From assembly GCF_001039355.2 (NCBI RefSeq), contig NW_019773514.1, forward strand, positions 783,651 to 847,650: a stretch of 64,000 nt of DNA. The letters are read 5' to 3'. The translations under genes were made by a program, and so were the position numbers. Of this stretch, positions 1-12,660 are shown piece by piece. Under the pieces are notes generated by a model that saw only the letters and a list, made by a program, of their open reading frames with translations, made no database searches and was not told the DNA's origin. This DNA is from Lingula anatina. Lineage: Eukaryota; Brachiopoda; Lingulata; Lingulida; Lingulidae. Position 1 is the first letter of the stretch. The number at the start of each line of letters is the position of its first letter.

Positions 1-3000
1 ACTATAATTTGATTTTGTTTCGAAATTTGTTTTCAGTTTTTGCCGCTTTGATCTTCTTTTGGTGAAATAAGGAGATTTCCAAATTCAAAAGATGTTGGAT
101 TCATGTACAAAGATTTAACAAATCACAGAACACCTTTTGCACTCCTGACTATTAAAGTAAAAAAGTGTAAGCATGGTAAAAAAAAATCTTTGTGAAATAA
201 AACAACTCTCTCTTTGATTAATCCTTTCATTTGCACTCACAGAGTGGTAATTACACCTCTGGCTCTGAACGGTGGGATTAGAACTAATGTTACTTTAAAT
301 AGGAACTGGCTGCTGTGTAATTAGTATCTCCCATGTTTTCTCTGCACAATTACCTTCCTTGTTGTTTCCTGCTTTTACGGTGGTATTTTTTTTCAGGTCA
401 GGGCATCCTTTCAGGAAGACTGTGACCTTATTACTGGTGTTTTGATTGATTTAATTTCTCATATGGCAAACAAAGGAATTGCCACAGTTGCCATTTAGCA
501 CCTTCATTTGTCAGAATTAGATGAATGCATAAGATTGAAGGAATGGTACGTGTAATTGTAAGACATACCATAATATATTGTTTTTTTACATCATTTGAAT
601 TCTTTCCATGGTCTCTCATTCTTGGTATTTATTTTTCTTGAATTAATAAACTATAAGCCTTGTGATAGGCCAAGGCAAGCAAATGGGGGCACGTGAGCTG
701 ATGGGGGGGAGGGGGGGGGACAGTTTTTTCCCATGTATGTGCGTCACTGTACACCTCATTGGAAAAACCATCATTAAAACCAGCAATTGAAAGCTGTGTC
801 ACAAAATAACAAATGTTTTAGTACTTGTAATTTAAACAGTAGTCACCAGGTTGTACTAATATGTCTGGATCAAGATGGCTATTTGATTGGAGGATGGAGA
901 CAGTGTGGTGACTCCTGGAGATTGAAGGGATAACAGCCATGTTGTCTAGTGGTCTCTGTGTCTTCTTCTTCAGGTGACCAATAATGCACCTTGGATTGAC
1001 TGATAGCAAGTTTGAAAAAATTGAAATATATTGAGAAAAAGTTTTGGAGAATTTTTTGAGAGAGAGATCGAGAGAGAGAAAGAACTTGTGTCACCAGTCA
1101 CCAAAGAAATAATCAAAATTTAACAACAAAATGCCACAAAGATCCAGTTCATGCAACTGCTGCCTTGATATTCAATAAACTAATATTCAATAAACTAATG
1201 TTCATACCTTTCATAGAACATTTATGCTGTAGAAACACAAAAGACAACCTGTGCCTTAATTGATAATTTTCTCCAATATTCTTTTTTATTGGAGGAATAT
1301 AATGTGTCTGACCATTGGACTGTAAACGATTTATAGCTTATTTAGTTGATGTGTACCAGCAGCCAGCACAAACGTAACAAGTTTCTCCATTACTAGGGCC
1401 AGGTGCTTTGCCATAGGCGGCCATTTTGAGGATAGATAATATATCTTATTGCATGTTCATAATTGTTGTATTGTTTGAGCACTTTAGGCCAATCACTGTG
1501 GATGAGCAGAGACAAATGGCATTGAATTTCAGCAGGTAGTTTGATCCATTAAGTTACCAATGAGCATGGAAATGAGCAGTAATTTCTCTCTTCTCCGGGG
1601 AAACTATTACAAAACACCTACATAGCCTTCTATTTTCCTATATGGATTATAAGTAATTATGAATAATTAGTAATATTTTCCCATTGATAATCCTTATTCC
1701 CTGGCCATACTTTTTATGGTGGGACTCTTAAAGTGGATGAATTTGATGCAGATCACCTTAATTAGGACAGAAATGTTTAGGTCCAGGTGGATAATTAAAC
1801 TTGGCACATTTCGTAGTTATTATTTCTTCCTCATAATTTTGAATGTCATGATGATTTATGAAAATGTGGCAGAATGGTTTTATCCTTATCACGTTTGACT
1901 ATGAATAGAAATCATCCTTAGTTGGAGGTGTGCAGTTATTCCAAAAAAAAAAGGTAACATTTAATTTATTTTACGGGAAATTAGAAAATTCAATGGTAAG
2001 TTGTAAAAAAAAAATAGAATAAGGTGACTGAAATTGTGAAACTTCTGCAAAATTTGTAAGAAAAGTTAAATAAGATACCTAGAGTTAATTGTCACAAAGT
2101 TTAATCAAACAGATATTTATATATGTTTCAAGGCAAAATAGGGCTAATTAGTCTAATAGGCAAAATGGTACTCACCATTAATGACCAGCCTTCTTTTACC
2201 AAGGGGGAGTCATTTCCTTGGTTTTTGTCTATTGTCACTTTTCTCCTGCAATAAGGTGGTCTTTTGTTTATTAACACTGGAGGTGGATGTTCTTCATTAT
2301 TTTGTCACCTTACTATAGTGTTACTTCCTGATATTCTTGCTACATGGGGGCCAGGGGGGGGGGGGGAGATAGGTGGAGCAGTTACTGACCAATGCACACA
2401 ATGAAGTTATTGACCAATGGAGATAATAAAGAGGAGGGAGTTAATGACCATTCAATAGAGCCAAACATCCTTCCCAGGTGTTAAAGTGTCTCACTGTCAT
2501 TTTGCTCACTCTTTTGATAATTTGGTACAAACAGAAAGTTTACAAAGACAATGAGCTTACTTCATATATGATTTTGTATTGTGCTAAATAAGTGCATTTA
2601 TGTATATATAAATATAAAAAATAAGAATGACTGGAATTGAAATATCCAGTGTAGATTTAAATGTGGAGGCACACTTCAGTGGGTTTTTATTTTAATCTGA
2701 AAAAGCAACAAAGGTTGGGATTTTTTTTTTTTTATTGCATCATTTACTTCCTAAAGAGGACCCCAGCTTCTTGAATTAATTCCAAAAGCAGGTGCCACTG
2801 CTGAAAGAGAGAAAGGAAATTAGTGTTTCTTTAATAGTGACAAATGTTTTTAGATTTGAGCAAATGAAACAAAACACCATCTTTGCCATGTCAAACAAAT
2901 AAACATTGAGAATAAAAGGACCACTGGAAGGTAAACCTATTGGTCAACTCAGTGGTCAAACCAAGTTCTTTTGATCAAGACAGGGCCTTAAGCCATTTCC

Positions 3001-3545
3001 TCACATGGATACAGTTAGTAATCCTGTAATGGTCACTGAGATATTTATCTAGCAACTGTCAACTGCTGAGATGTCTTTATTAACTGTTCCAAGATTTAAC
3101 AAAGTTCTACTTTACAAAGTACCTTATAAGTATTAATGATGGTATGGATAACACCTATTTAAATTACATCCTTGGTGTAAATTTTATCAGTGTGTTGGAT
3201 CTACCCTCCCTTCCTCAGCACCTTTCCTTTTGTTTGTGTGTCTGAAAAGCCAGGTGGGATTTTCTCTTGTTGTTGTTGTTGTTGATCTGAGGTCAGTTTT
3301 AAGACCAAAACTTGACTTTATCAGGTGACATGCCAGCTTAAGAGGTGTCACTTTCTTTTTGTTATGAGGGAAGTATCCTGTATTTATTAGGCATTTCACT
3401 TTTGGAATAGTTCAAGTTGGTGATTTTAAAAGGTTAGGTAACTTACATTTTGAGTGATTTTTAAAAAGTGAAACAGAAGAATTCATCTTGGGGGAAAATA
3501 CATGTTAGAGCTCTTTGTAAAATCATTCTGACGTTTCTTAATTAG
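1..3545. other. Non-coding, no gene recognised
   Basis: No open frame here has coding character or a splice context that I can support. The stretch is AT-rich with G-runs near 704-718 and 2353-2365, A-runs, and scattered CAGGTG boxes (about 972, 1388, 1781, 2473, 2789, 3249, 3321). Because the first visible ZEB exon starts in mid-codon, this is probably ZEB intron or upstream sequence. That assignment is inference. Confidence 0.4.
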
Positions 3546-4222
3546 CCTGAAGTCAGTAGATTGGTTAATCTATTTTCATCTGTACCTATTTTACCACCTG
3601 TCAACCCCTTTATGAAATTCCAGTTGGACTTGCCCAGGACTAATCAAAGTTATGTCTTGCCTTGTGATGCTTCATTTACATCTGGTTCTCTGACTCAGCA
3701 CCTGAGGTTACAGGAGTCTCTAGAAGCAGCAGGGAACTCCAGGTTAAAACCCACTGTAGTGATAGACAGAGAGAGACTTCTTTACTGAATCATTCATTCT
3801 GATTGCCTTATTGTTCCTTGAGTACACACCAGGAGCAGAAGCTGCAGAAGTCGAGAGACAGATAACTGACTCTAGAAGTTTTGGTCCAAGCTGATTTTCT
3901 TTTTTTGTGTGCCGCGTTGTTTTTTATTATCATTGAGTGAGCCGCTTGAACTTTTCCAGAAGTTGAGACAGACTTTTATTTGTGGGAAGCAAGATACGGT
4001 TGGAACACAAGTGAAGTATTTCATTGAACTTATAGGAAGTTGTTGAGTCAGACATGAAGTGCTGTGTTCACAGTTAGGTACGCTGCCAGTGGTCAGTGAC
4101 TTTATTGAGGGCCAGGTTTTGTGGACAATGTTGCTGGAAACCATCGCATCCAGACTCCCTTCTGCAATGATCCACCCTCGTCTGCTGCAGGTTTTGGAAA
4201 AGATGGACGTTTTTTCTCCAGG
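3546..4222 (+). pseudogene. Decayed coding-like segment, protein family not recognised
   Basis: After a plausible acceptor (ttcttaattag) an open stretch of about 80 codons reads as ordinary protein (PEVSRLVNLFSSVPILPP... to ...DRERLLY) and stops at TGA 3786. A different frame then reads FLEYTPGAEAAEVERQ. From about 3935 the original frame gives EPLELFQKLRQTF, one stop, then LPVVSDFIEGQVLWTMLL... to ...KMDVFSP, ending at a good donor (CCAG|GTAAGA at 4222). The segment is more GC-rich and less repetitive than its neighbours. The frame changes and stops suggest a broken gene or retrocopy; unrecognised real exons separated by tiny introns are the alternative. I do not recognise the family and assign no function. 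Confidence 0.3.
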
Positions 4223-7200
4223 TAAGACAGATATAACGTGAAACTTTTAAAGGCGGTGATAGCATTGTGAGGTTTTTCATATTGGGTGCATTTAGGGTTA
4301 GTGTGAACTAAGAAATGGTTAAATGTTTGTGATACATGATTTTTTGTTTTGTTATTTTTTGCTAGTCATGTTAATCTTGGATATTACAAACAAAGTGTTT
4401 TAGGCAGTACATAGATAAGCGCATGTGTATTAGATATATGTGGTTACAAAGGGAAGTAATATGCTGAAATTCATGATCAGGAAGTTTTTGTGGGGTATGA
4501 ACTTTCCACATGTACCTTCACCAATTAGATGGTGCCGTTTTGCCTGAGTTGAAATGTTCCCCAACTGTTCCTGGAAAGAGGACCCTGTTCCTGTTTCACA
4601 TCCTGAAAAATAACTTCCAAGGTTAAATTCTTCATAAAACAACTGTGCCATCTATCCTGGCTTTGATAAATTTTTGGCAGTTGTCCTTTTTAGTAAGATA
4701 GAATGATGGCTGACCCTGTTTTGTTATGTGGATTTTTATCACCCTAGGTGTCACTATGTTAGAATTTGTTTTTCCTCTTATTCTGCATAAATCATGTGGT
4801 AGCTTCCTTGGGTGTCAGTTACCCAACATTTCGTCAGGTGTTCTGCCCCAGCCCAACCATCCAATAGTTAATCATCTCCTGTCAAAAAATTTTTAAATTA
4901 CAATTTTTAAGGAAAAGACCCAAGTAAAAGGGAACATAATTGAGGAGTCACCCACTGTTAACTGAACAGCCACACCTGTCACGGAGCATTACGCGCCATT
5001 TTTTATGCCATCCACCTGTCCTCCATGTTGGTTCCATTAAAAACATCTTCGTGCAAAAGACATATTTCCCATGAGTTTCTGAGATGTTTGCGCCGTACCT
5101 CACTTCCGAGGTATGTGGTTGGGGTATGTGACATGTGTGGGAAATGACTACACAGGTAGAGAGCCTGCACCTTGGAATTACTCAGTTAGAAGGAGGTTTT
5201 GAGGAGGGGAGGCTAAGTTTAATTGTCTTGACTAACGCACAATGTGGTAATCATTGTTGAATAATTGTTGAGTTTATTAAAATTACTTACTTGAAATTTT
5301 GGAAGAAAGTAACTTTTGAAAAGTGTATTTTTCATTGAAATTTGCCATATTATGTTAGTTTCATTGTATTTTTTTACAAATTCAGGATAGAATTTAATAC
5401 GAAAGGTAATCCTCTGGGTTATACCTAGAGAAAGCATCTGGCTTAGGGGGGAATAGTTAGGAAATAACATAATTTTTAATTATTTCAGAGCCCTTGACAT
5501 AGATTAGCCAAGTGTGTTTTTACAGTTGCAACTGTTGTAATTTTCAGCTGTGGTAGATTGGCTAGTTTAAACCATCTAAAAAGCCCCACAAGGTTTATCT
5601 GAACTGGAAGAGGGTTAGTTCCTTTTTTTTCTGCTTTCCTAAATAATAGCATTTAACCAAGGGTATGGACTCAATATAAATTTTTTCAATTGTGGAAATT
5701 AAACTTATTTTACGCTACACATGTGCCAGCTGAGCAAAGGTTAGAAAAGTCTTGAAATTTAATTTAAACCAATTTGTCAAAAATTGAACTGCCAAGACCC
5801 CTATGAAACATATGCTTGTTCTGCTGTTGTTTGGTGCCAAGTTGCGTGTAAAAAGTAATAAATAAACCAATATTTCTGAATTTCTTAATATGGTCATGAA
5901 TGTTTTGATCCCATAAAATGTAACATGCTGTCACGATGATTGTGTTGAAAAGTTCAAATTTGAAAGATTAATGTTTCTGTTTTTGATTAAAATTTCAAGA
6001 GGCATGGTTCATCTTAAAAAATATGTTAATTGAATTACATTGACATCTATGCGACAAAGGATATTATAATTTAGATTATAGGTTCTTAATATTTATAACA
6101 GCAACTTTTCATTTCTAAAATGTTGACAAATAATGCCAAACTTTAATTTTAATACATAGTATTTAAAAAAGACCTAAGACTGGAAGAGAATGATGTTCTT
6201 GAATTTAACCTTCTATTTTCTAACTTAAGTGAACAGCCTTCATTTGTTTATTAAAAGGAAAATTACATGAAAACATCTAGTCCACATAGTTCAAGTAACA
6301 GCTTTAATTCAGTCTAATAAAACGGACTCTCTCACTCAGAGAAGCAGGTGCTGAGGAATTTATTGGATGTTTGTACTGGGTAACTGACCAGTGGTCAATG
6401 TTGTGGTCAAGCATGTGTTCTGGCCAGGTAATTAGATCTCTGGCACCACCTGTAGACACTGACTAGTCCCAGGAGTGTCTGGGTAGTACTGGGGTAGATT
6501 TGAACTGAATATTATTGGACACTGTGTCTCCCTTCCTATTTCACATATTTAGATAGAATCAGTGTTTAGCTTTGTAGAAATAATTGTAGAAATAAAGCTA
6601 ATTATATCAGGTGTGATGGATAAGATGTTAATGTTTTCTGCTGTTGGTAACCTTTGACCTCTTGATGGACCTGGACAGGGCAGTGCAATCAGGTTAATTT
6701 GGTTTGGCAGAAAAGTTGCCACTGAAATACTGTTAGCAGTCTGGGTAGTGTAGCAAGGGAAGCTGTACATCCTAAAATGCAAAGCTAATGAGCCAGAGCT
6801 GTAGCACCTATGTAAAATATATTTAGCAAGTTTTATGTTTGAAAAAAAATCCTAATCCGTGAAAATGTTTAAATATGCAATTATTGCATTTTTAACACTG
6901 TATTGAGATTTTTATCTTTCTAATGACCAGTGCCCCCCCCCCCCCCCTTTGAAAATGTTACTCTGTGGAATACCAAGGCACCAGCCAATTGAAGTGTTAA
7001 ATATAAAATTTAATCAAAATAGATGTATTTAACAGGTGCTCTTTCCACTGCTGTCTCACCTTTTGGATCAGGTTTTGACAAAGGTATTCTAAGACACACC
7101 CCTAGCTCTTTGAAATTGAAAACTGGTGAAAGTTAGAACTCTGGGATTTCATACTGCTAAGGTATCATCATTCTGGCATCCTATTGATTTCAGAGTCTCA

Positions 7201-8554
7201 TCTTCATCTACAGTTTAGGTTATTAACAAAAGAAAAAGTGAAAATTTGATAACATTCCACATACAGTAATTTATTGGCCCCGAAAATACCCTTCTCATCT
7301 TGAATTGTTAATTAATGGATCAAGATCTTCACTTGGTATTTTCTGTCCATGGGGTGAGCACACATCAGTTGGCAGTGTATAGGGGGATTAACATGGATTA
7401 AGTTGGGGATTATCCTTCACTTATCAGTATTGTACCCACACCTGTAATGGTCAGATAGCTCACTTCTTGGTCAAATATCTTCCAATATCGCTCACTATTG
7501 ACATACAGTGGTGAATTAAGAAAAAAAATGGTGTTTGTAGCCTTATTTTCTTGTATTAATTCAAAATTGATTTTTTAAGCTATTTTTTATAAAAAGCAAA
7601 GGAAAATATTTAAGGATGGAATTACAGTTTATTTAGTTTCATTCCTGCAAATGATTAAATATTTTCTTAGCTGTAATAGCACCAATATATATTCACAATT
7701 CATCAATTTAATACTTATGTCTCAATAAAAAGATAAAAGAAAACATAAGTTGAAGAATGAATAGCACTTTATCCAGTTCTGTGCTTTTAAAATAGTTATT
7801 TTGATAACTGTATCAGCACCAGTAGTTAATTTAACAAAATGTAACACAAAAATACATTTCTTACATGGATTTGGACCCTGAAGAGGGTAAACTGCACATC
7901 CTTGAGCTGACCTTTTATAAACAAAACACCTTTTAGGCAACTTCTCCAGAAGGAAAACAACCAGTTGTTTATCTTATAATAGAACAAACTTCAATTTGGA
8001 GACATGAAGGTGTTTGGATTCCTTTTCTACAAGCAGGACTTGGGGGCACAGTCCAAAATAGAGTGATAGTAAGACATGAAAAAATTTTACTTGTGAGACT
8101 TTTTTTATTAATCAATTTTTTTGTGAATAATTCAATGTTACCTCTGTTTTTTCATGTAGATGAATATATATATTAAAATTAGAAGGAGCAGCAATTAAGA
8201 TCATAAGTTTTAGATACTGTGATGAAAAAGAAGGCAAAATGCTTTTTAGCAGTCCTTGTGTCATTGTGTATGTGACTTTTCCTCTAAACTTCTTTGAAAA
8301 AAATCCCCCTCTAGATTTTTAAACCAGGATTCTCTGGCTATTTGTGATCTTGCATTGTCAATCAAAGTTTGGAATCAAGAGATGAAGGAGAAAAGAATGG
8401 CAGAAGTTGTCCTCCCAATCTGGTCGACAGATTGTCCAGGCTGATCAGATGGCACGTCTGATTGATTCCAATCAGTGCGTCCATCTCTCCCCTGTCTCTC
8501 TGTCTAAGCTCCTAACTAAGTTTCCACCTTCTGTGAACCTTTTTATGTCTTAAT
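4223..8554. other. Non-coding, no gene recognised
   Basis: AT-rich sequence with no supportable exon. It includes a C-run at 6932-6947 and scattered CACCTG/CAGGTG boxes (for example near 4835, 4975, 5012, 6346, 6448, 7035, 7440). Probably part of the ZEB 5' intron or upstream region. Confidence 0.4.
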
Positions 8555-8917
8555 CACCTGGCTTTTGCTCACCTGAGTTCAGGTAATATACAGAGCCCAG
8601 GGCCTGGTTGTCTGTCCAACGAGGCCCTGCCAATGCACTGTCAATGACAGGTGTTTTCTATCCATTCTCCTGGCAGGTTGTATATCTCAGCTTGATCAGG
8701 TGAGGGATAATGAACTGCCAGTGCCTTTGTACACACACCACCTGTGCTGTTTGGATAATTCTTCGATATAATCTTATTATTCCTTAATGTCTTAGTTCCA
8801 TCAAGGTATATGTTAATTGGGGGCTGTCCAGGCTATAGTGGTATTGTAGAGAGGTGTATAGAGAGAGGTAGAGAGCAGATGACGGGAGTTCGGTGGTCAG
8901 ATGGTACTGGACAGGTG
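8555..8917. promoter_or_regulatory. Cluster of six CACCTG/CAGGTG (E2/Z-box) motifs
   Basis: Exact motifs occur at 8555-8560, 8570-8575, 8648-8653, 8697-8702, 8739-8744 and 8912-8917; the last is immediately followed by ACCTG. ZEB/zfh1 proteins bind paired CACCT(G) sites through their two zinc-finger clusters, so a dense group upstream of ZEB exons is a candidate autoregulatory element. The motifs are seen; the function is inferred. Confidence 0.35.
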
Positions 8918-9419
8918 ACCTGTCAACCAGAGGTGAAGATGTCTGGAGGTCTGGGGAGATGTCTGCTCAGATCAGGGTCATATCAGTTCAGTGACACTTT
9001 CTAAATTCATAGTCATCTATCTCTTGTGTTCCATTTTGGTTTTATTTATTTATTTTTAATTATATGATCATTGATAGTTATGTTATCAAAGAAGTAATAA
9101 ACCAGTGCTAGTATGAGTGAGAAATGTTCTTGACTTCTTAAAGTTTTTTCAAAAAAACATTTGCTTGATTGATTCTCAATTTGGAAATTCAAATTATGTT
9201 TCCCAAGGAGATAGAGAAAAATTTATATAAAACAAAAAAAAAATCATCTTAAATAATAAAACCTGAAGTCATTCTTTGTCTTAGTCCTTATGTCCAATCA
9301 ACCAATCAAAATAGTCTAAGCAGTGGGCCTTGCTGCACTTCAGGAACCCCCTAACTTCTCATTCATTCATTTAGTCATGTATTTTTCCCTACTCAGGTAG
9401 AGCTCAGGTAGTACAGTCA

Positions 9420-9720
9420 GAGATCACGGCCTTAATCTCCCAGGCACGTGCCATCCATCAAAATTACGCTTGAACAAAGACACTATAGCTGCTCAGCAAA
9501 CCACAGATACTACCTCTAAATCACAGGTGAAGCGGGGTTAATTGATTACCTTGTTATCACACTTACCGTCTCGAGATAGTCGCGTGTATGGCACACGAAT
9601 GCCACTTAACAAAAGGCGATCACTCAGGTGGATAATGTGCCAGTCACAATACCTGAATGGCTAATAGAGGTAATTAAGTCTCTTCACTGGGTCATTTACT
9701 AAATGGCCTTCCTATGATCT
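9420..9720. promoter_or_regulatory. Candidate cis-regulatory block A
   Basis: A stretch of complex, low-repeat sequence with two CAGGTG boxes (about 9523 and 9624), GATA-type words, a TTAATTGATTA homeodomain-type site and GTAATTAAG at 9670-9678. It stands out from the AT-rich surroundings. No conservation data are available here, so this is a weak call. Confidence 0.2.
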
Positions 9721-9896
9721 TGGGAATCCTAGATATGACTTGTTATGAAGTGTCACGTAATGATCGCAGATTTTCTTAATGATGGGAATGTGAGGAAAAT
9801 TGCATAGATAGGAATTAAGGCTATAAAGGTAGCCCGAGGGTAGGAAAGTGCATTATTGCCAGGTTCTTTAGCCAGAATGAGACGTGATTTATTGCA

Positions 9897-9897
9897 A

Positions 9898-9932
<35 letters not shown>

Positions 9933-9980
9933 GATTCTTATATGGCGCCTTACATTCTATCTCAAGGCGCCTTACAATAA
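9897..9980. repeat. (AAT)n microsatellite with GGCGCC-containing repeat remnant
   Basis: An AAT trinucleotide run (about 9899-9932) is followed by a short segment containing two copies of ggcgccttaca spaced about 28 bp apart. An AAT tail joined to such a short repeat is typical of dispersed SINE/MITE-like debris. The element family is not identified. Confidence 0.4.
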
Positions 9981-9990
9981 TGGCTAATAT

Positions 9991-10948
9991 ACTAAAATCA
10001 TTAAAATGACTACAATATTTGTTTTGACTACATAGTTTTCAAGAATTCTGAATTAATAATTAATAATAAAGCACAGCTTTTTTTTTTAGCTAATAGGTAC
10101 TACATTAGCAGATTATAAGATAAAACCAATTTCATGTGTAAAAAACAGCCCTTTGTGAAGAAAAAAAAATTATAAATGAACCTCAATATAAAAATTGTCT
10201 GCAAAAATCAAGCCAACCATCATAGAGTGAACCACGGAGATAGAAACCTCCCACACCTGACACCTAACTCTAATGACTCTACCAGGGATATCAACCTCTA
10301 ACACTGCTCATTTACAGTGAGGCACACAGATAAGCGATGCGCTCGTGTCTCGCTTAAGATGAAGGTAGGGTAAGATCAATAGACTGTCTTAGCATGAATG
10401 GAAACACTGAGATAACCAAGAAGGCCTGAATTGGAAAGTGAGATTTTTTCACCACAGGGAGAGTGTACTCTACCTGATACTGCCGTCTGTAGGGAGACCT
10501 GATAGAATAATCCTAGAGAATGGTATGAAAAGATAAAGGGGAAGGATTCTGCTGTATTGAAAGATATCCACTCCTACACAAGCAGACACGTGTATTGTGT
10601 TAGAGGAAAATTCTTGAAAAGCAAGTTGAATGAGAGAATTAGATTGAGAAAATTAGATAAGAGGAGGTGGGAAAGATGTAATGTAAGTCAGGGCAAGAAA
10701 AGCAAGACAAGCTTGTAGTTATTTAAAAACAGCTCACATAAGGAGAGGTTGAACCTGGGACTCATTGTTAATCAAGTCCTCTGCTCACCCCCCTCCCCAA
10801 ATTCCCCTCCCCTGGACTCGCCAACTGTTTCTAGGTAAATGATTGTTGATGAGCTTCCCCTTTTGCTCTCACCCCATTTGACTTATTTATCTTACATGTA
10901 GTTTCTACTGAATGTAGCACAATCTACTCCTTACTTTATTAACCCCTC

Positions 10949-10988
<40 letters not shown>

Positions 10989-12359
10989 TGTGCTAGGATT
11001 AGAAAGTGTTCTGGGACTGTGTTCCACAGTGACCATATGACCGCGGTCAATATCCATTGTCTTGAGTGATTAGTGCAGACCACAGGGATTACCAGGCTTG
11101 AGGTGCACAGATGACAACTCCCCTTAATAGATTGCTTATTAAATCAATACATTAAGGACTCTGACCCAGTATAACATGTGTTCTCTGGCAGTGGGGCACT
11201 TTATCTTTGAAGAATTTGTCTCTTTCTTTTTTTTTCAGTGGATTGCATTTTTCTTGGGTGTGACTAGTATGGTGTTGGTGGTAAGGATCACATCTATTTT
11301 ATGTGAACCTCTAGTTGTTTTGCTTGTAAGAATAGGAATATGCATAACATAAATGATGACTAAGGAAATGTGATTTGTTGTATAGTTTTGTTCAGTTATG
11401 TGTATATCATATATGATTATCTCTATATGCCTCAAAGGTTTTGCACAAAAAAATTGATGTTTTAAAATTGCCAATTTAAAACTGGCTGTAATGCTGAGAT
11501 GGGTGAAAGTTTTCAGGATTATGCCCGATTTCAGGATTATCAGTTTTTACAACTTTTACCCATGTTTTAAATATACATCTTTCAAAAGAAAAAGTAAAAA
11601 AAAAAAAGATTACCAAATATACTTTGCAGTTTTTGACCTTTTAGCCTCCCATTGAAAAACAAAGAAAAAAATGTTTGGCAAAGCAAAAAAAAAAAAAAAC
11701 ACCTTGAAAGACGTATCTGCAATAACCCCTGCAAACTATGCGACCATTTAACACTGCTAAATGTGCAGTTCCACACAATGTCCATTACCTTGATGGGGCA
11801 ATTTGTTGAACAGGGTGTTAATCAGAATCCAAGAATTCATTACAGTCCCAACTGCCATTAAGGTGCTCCTGCATGTGTCAAGGAACTCCCAGAATGTTGG
11901 GATACCAGGAAAACGTGAACGGATCGGTGAATTCCAGCTGCTGCTTTCCTGGGATGTTTTGTATGATTTTTAAATTATCTTTGAACTAACGTTAAAATTT
12001 GGAGGGTTTTTTTTTTTTTTTTTTTTTAAGTTTTTATGAATACGTATTTTTGAACAACTTACGGCAGGAGTGTCATTTCCAGAATTAGAAAAAAAATAGT
12101 GCACATTGACGTGAATTGACAGTGATTATAATACACAAGTCAGAGTTATATCACACGCATCACATTTAATTTGAATGATAATGTACATTTTTGGCAGTGA
12201 TTGCTATTGCATAAGGATGATATCATAATTCTTCAACTGTTTATGATATCCCAATTCAAAAACATGAACTCCAAATCGATGCTGATCTACCTATTTCCCC
12301 ACAGTAAAGCTATTTCACAATTATGAAAAGTAGCAAAGTTTGTATCACGACCCAGAAAG
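9991..12359. other. Non-coding, no gene recognised
   Basis: No supportable exon. Contains a CA/GA microsatellite at about 10951-10988, T- and A-runs, and one CACCTG near 10253. Probably ZEB intron or upstream sequence. Confidence 0.4.
10951..10988. repeat. (CA)n(GA)n microsatellite
   Basis: An uninterrupted CACACA tract passes directly into GAGAGA. Confidence 0.9.
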
Positions 12360-12660
12360 CCTGGGGGAATATTGGAACTGTCTCTCTCTTAATGCACCGC
12401 GTTTCATCCGCGGCAGAGGACTAATGTAAGTAATTAAGTTTCCAATAGATGAGCAGGTGGATCAGCACGCCAGCGATGAAAAATTAGGCACGAGATGAAT
12501 GCATAATTACATAGGTAAATAACTTGATCAATTTTCCGATTGATATTTCCGTGAAAAGCCAATGGGAGATGAGGAGGTGGTTTGAATAATTATCCCCGTA
12601 TTCACCTATGGCTATGATTAAGATGGAGGCAGCTAGACACAAGGGAAGAGGATAGGTGTT
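12360..12660. promoter_or_regulatory. Candidate cis-regulatory block B
   Basis: Complex, CpG-containing sequence (cgcgtttcatccgcgg) with GTAATTAAG at 12430-12438, CAGGTG near 12454 and several ATTA words. It resembles block A in composition. Inference only. Confidence 0.2.

Noticed and set aside
3786-4060. TGA read as Trp or Sec linking the two open parts of the 3.5-4.2 kb segment
   Set aside because: Several stops and a frame change occur, with no sign of a selenocysteine element; decay is simpler.
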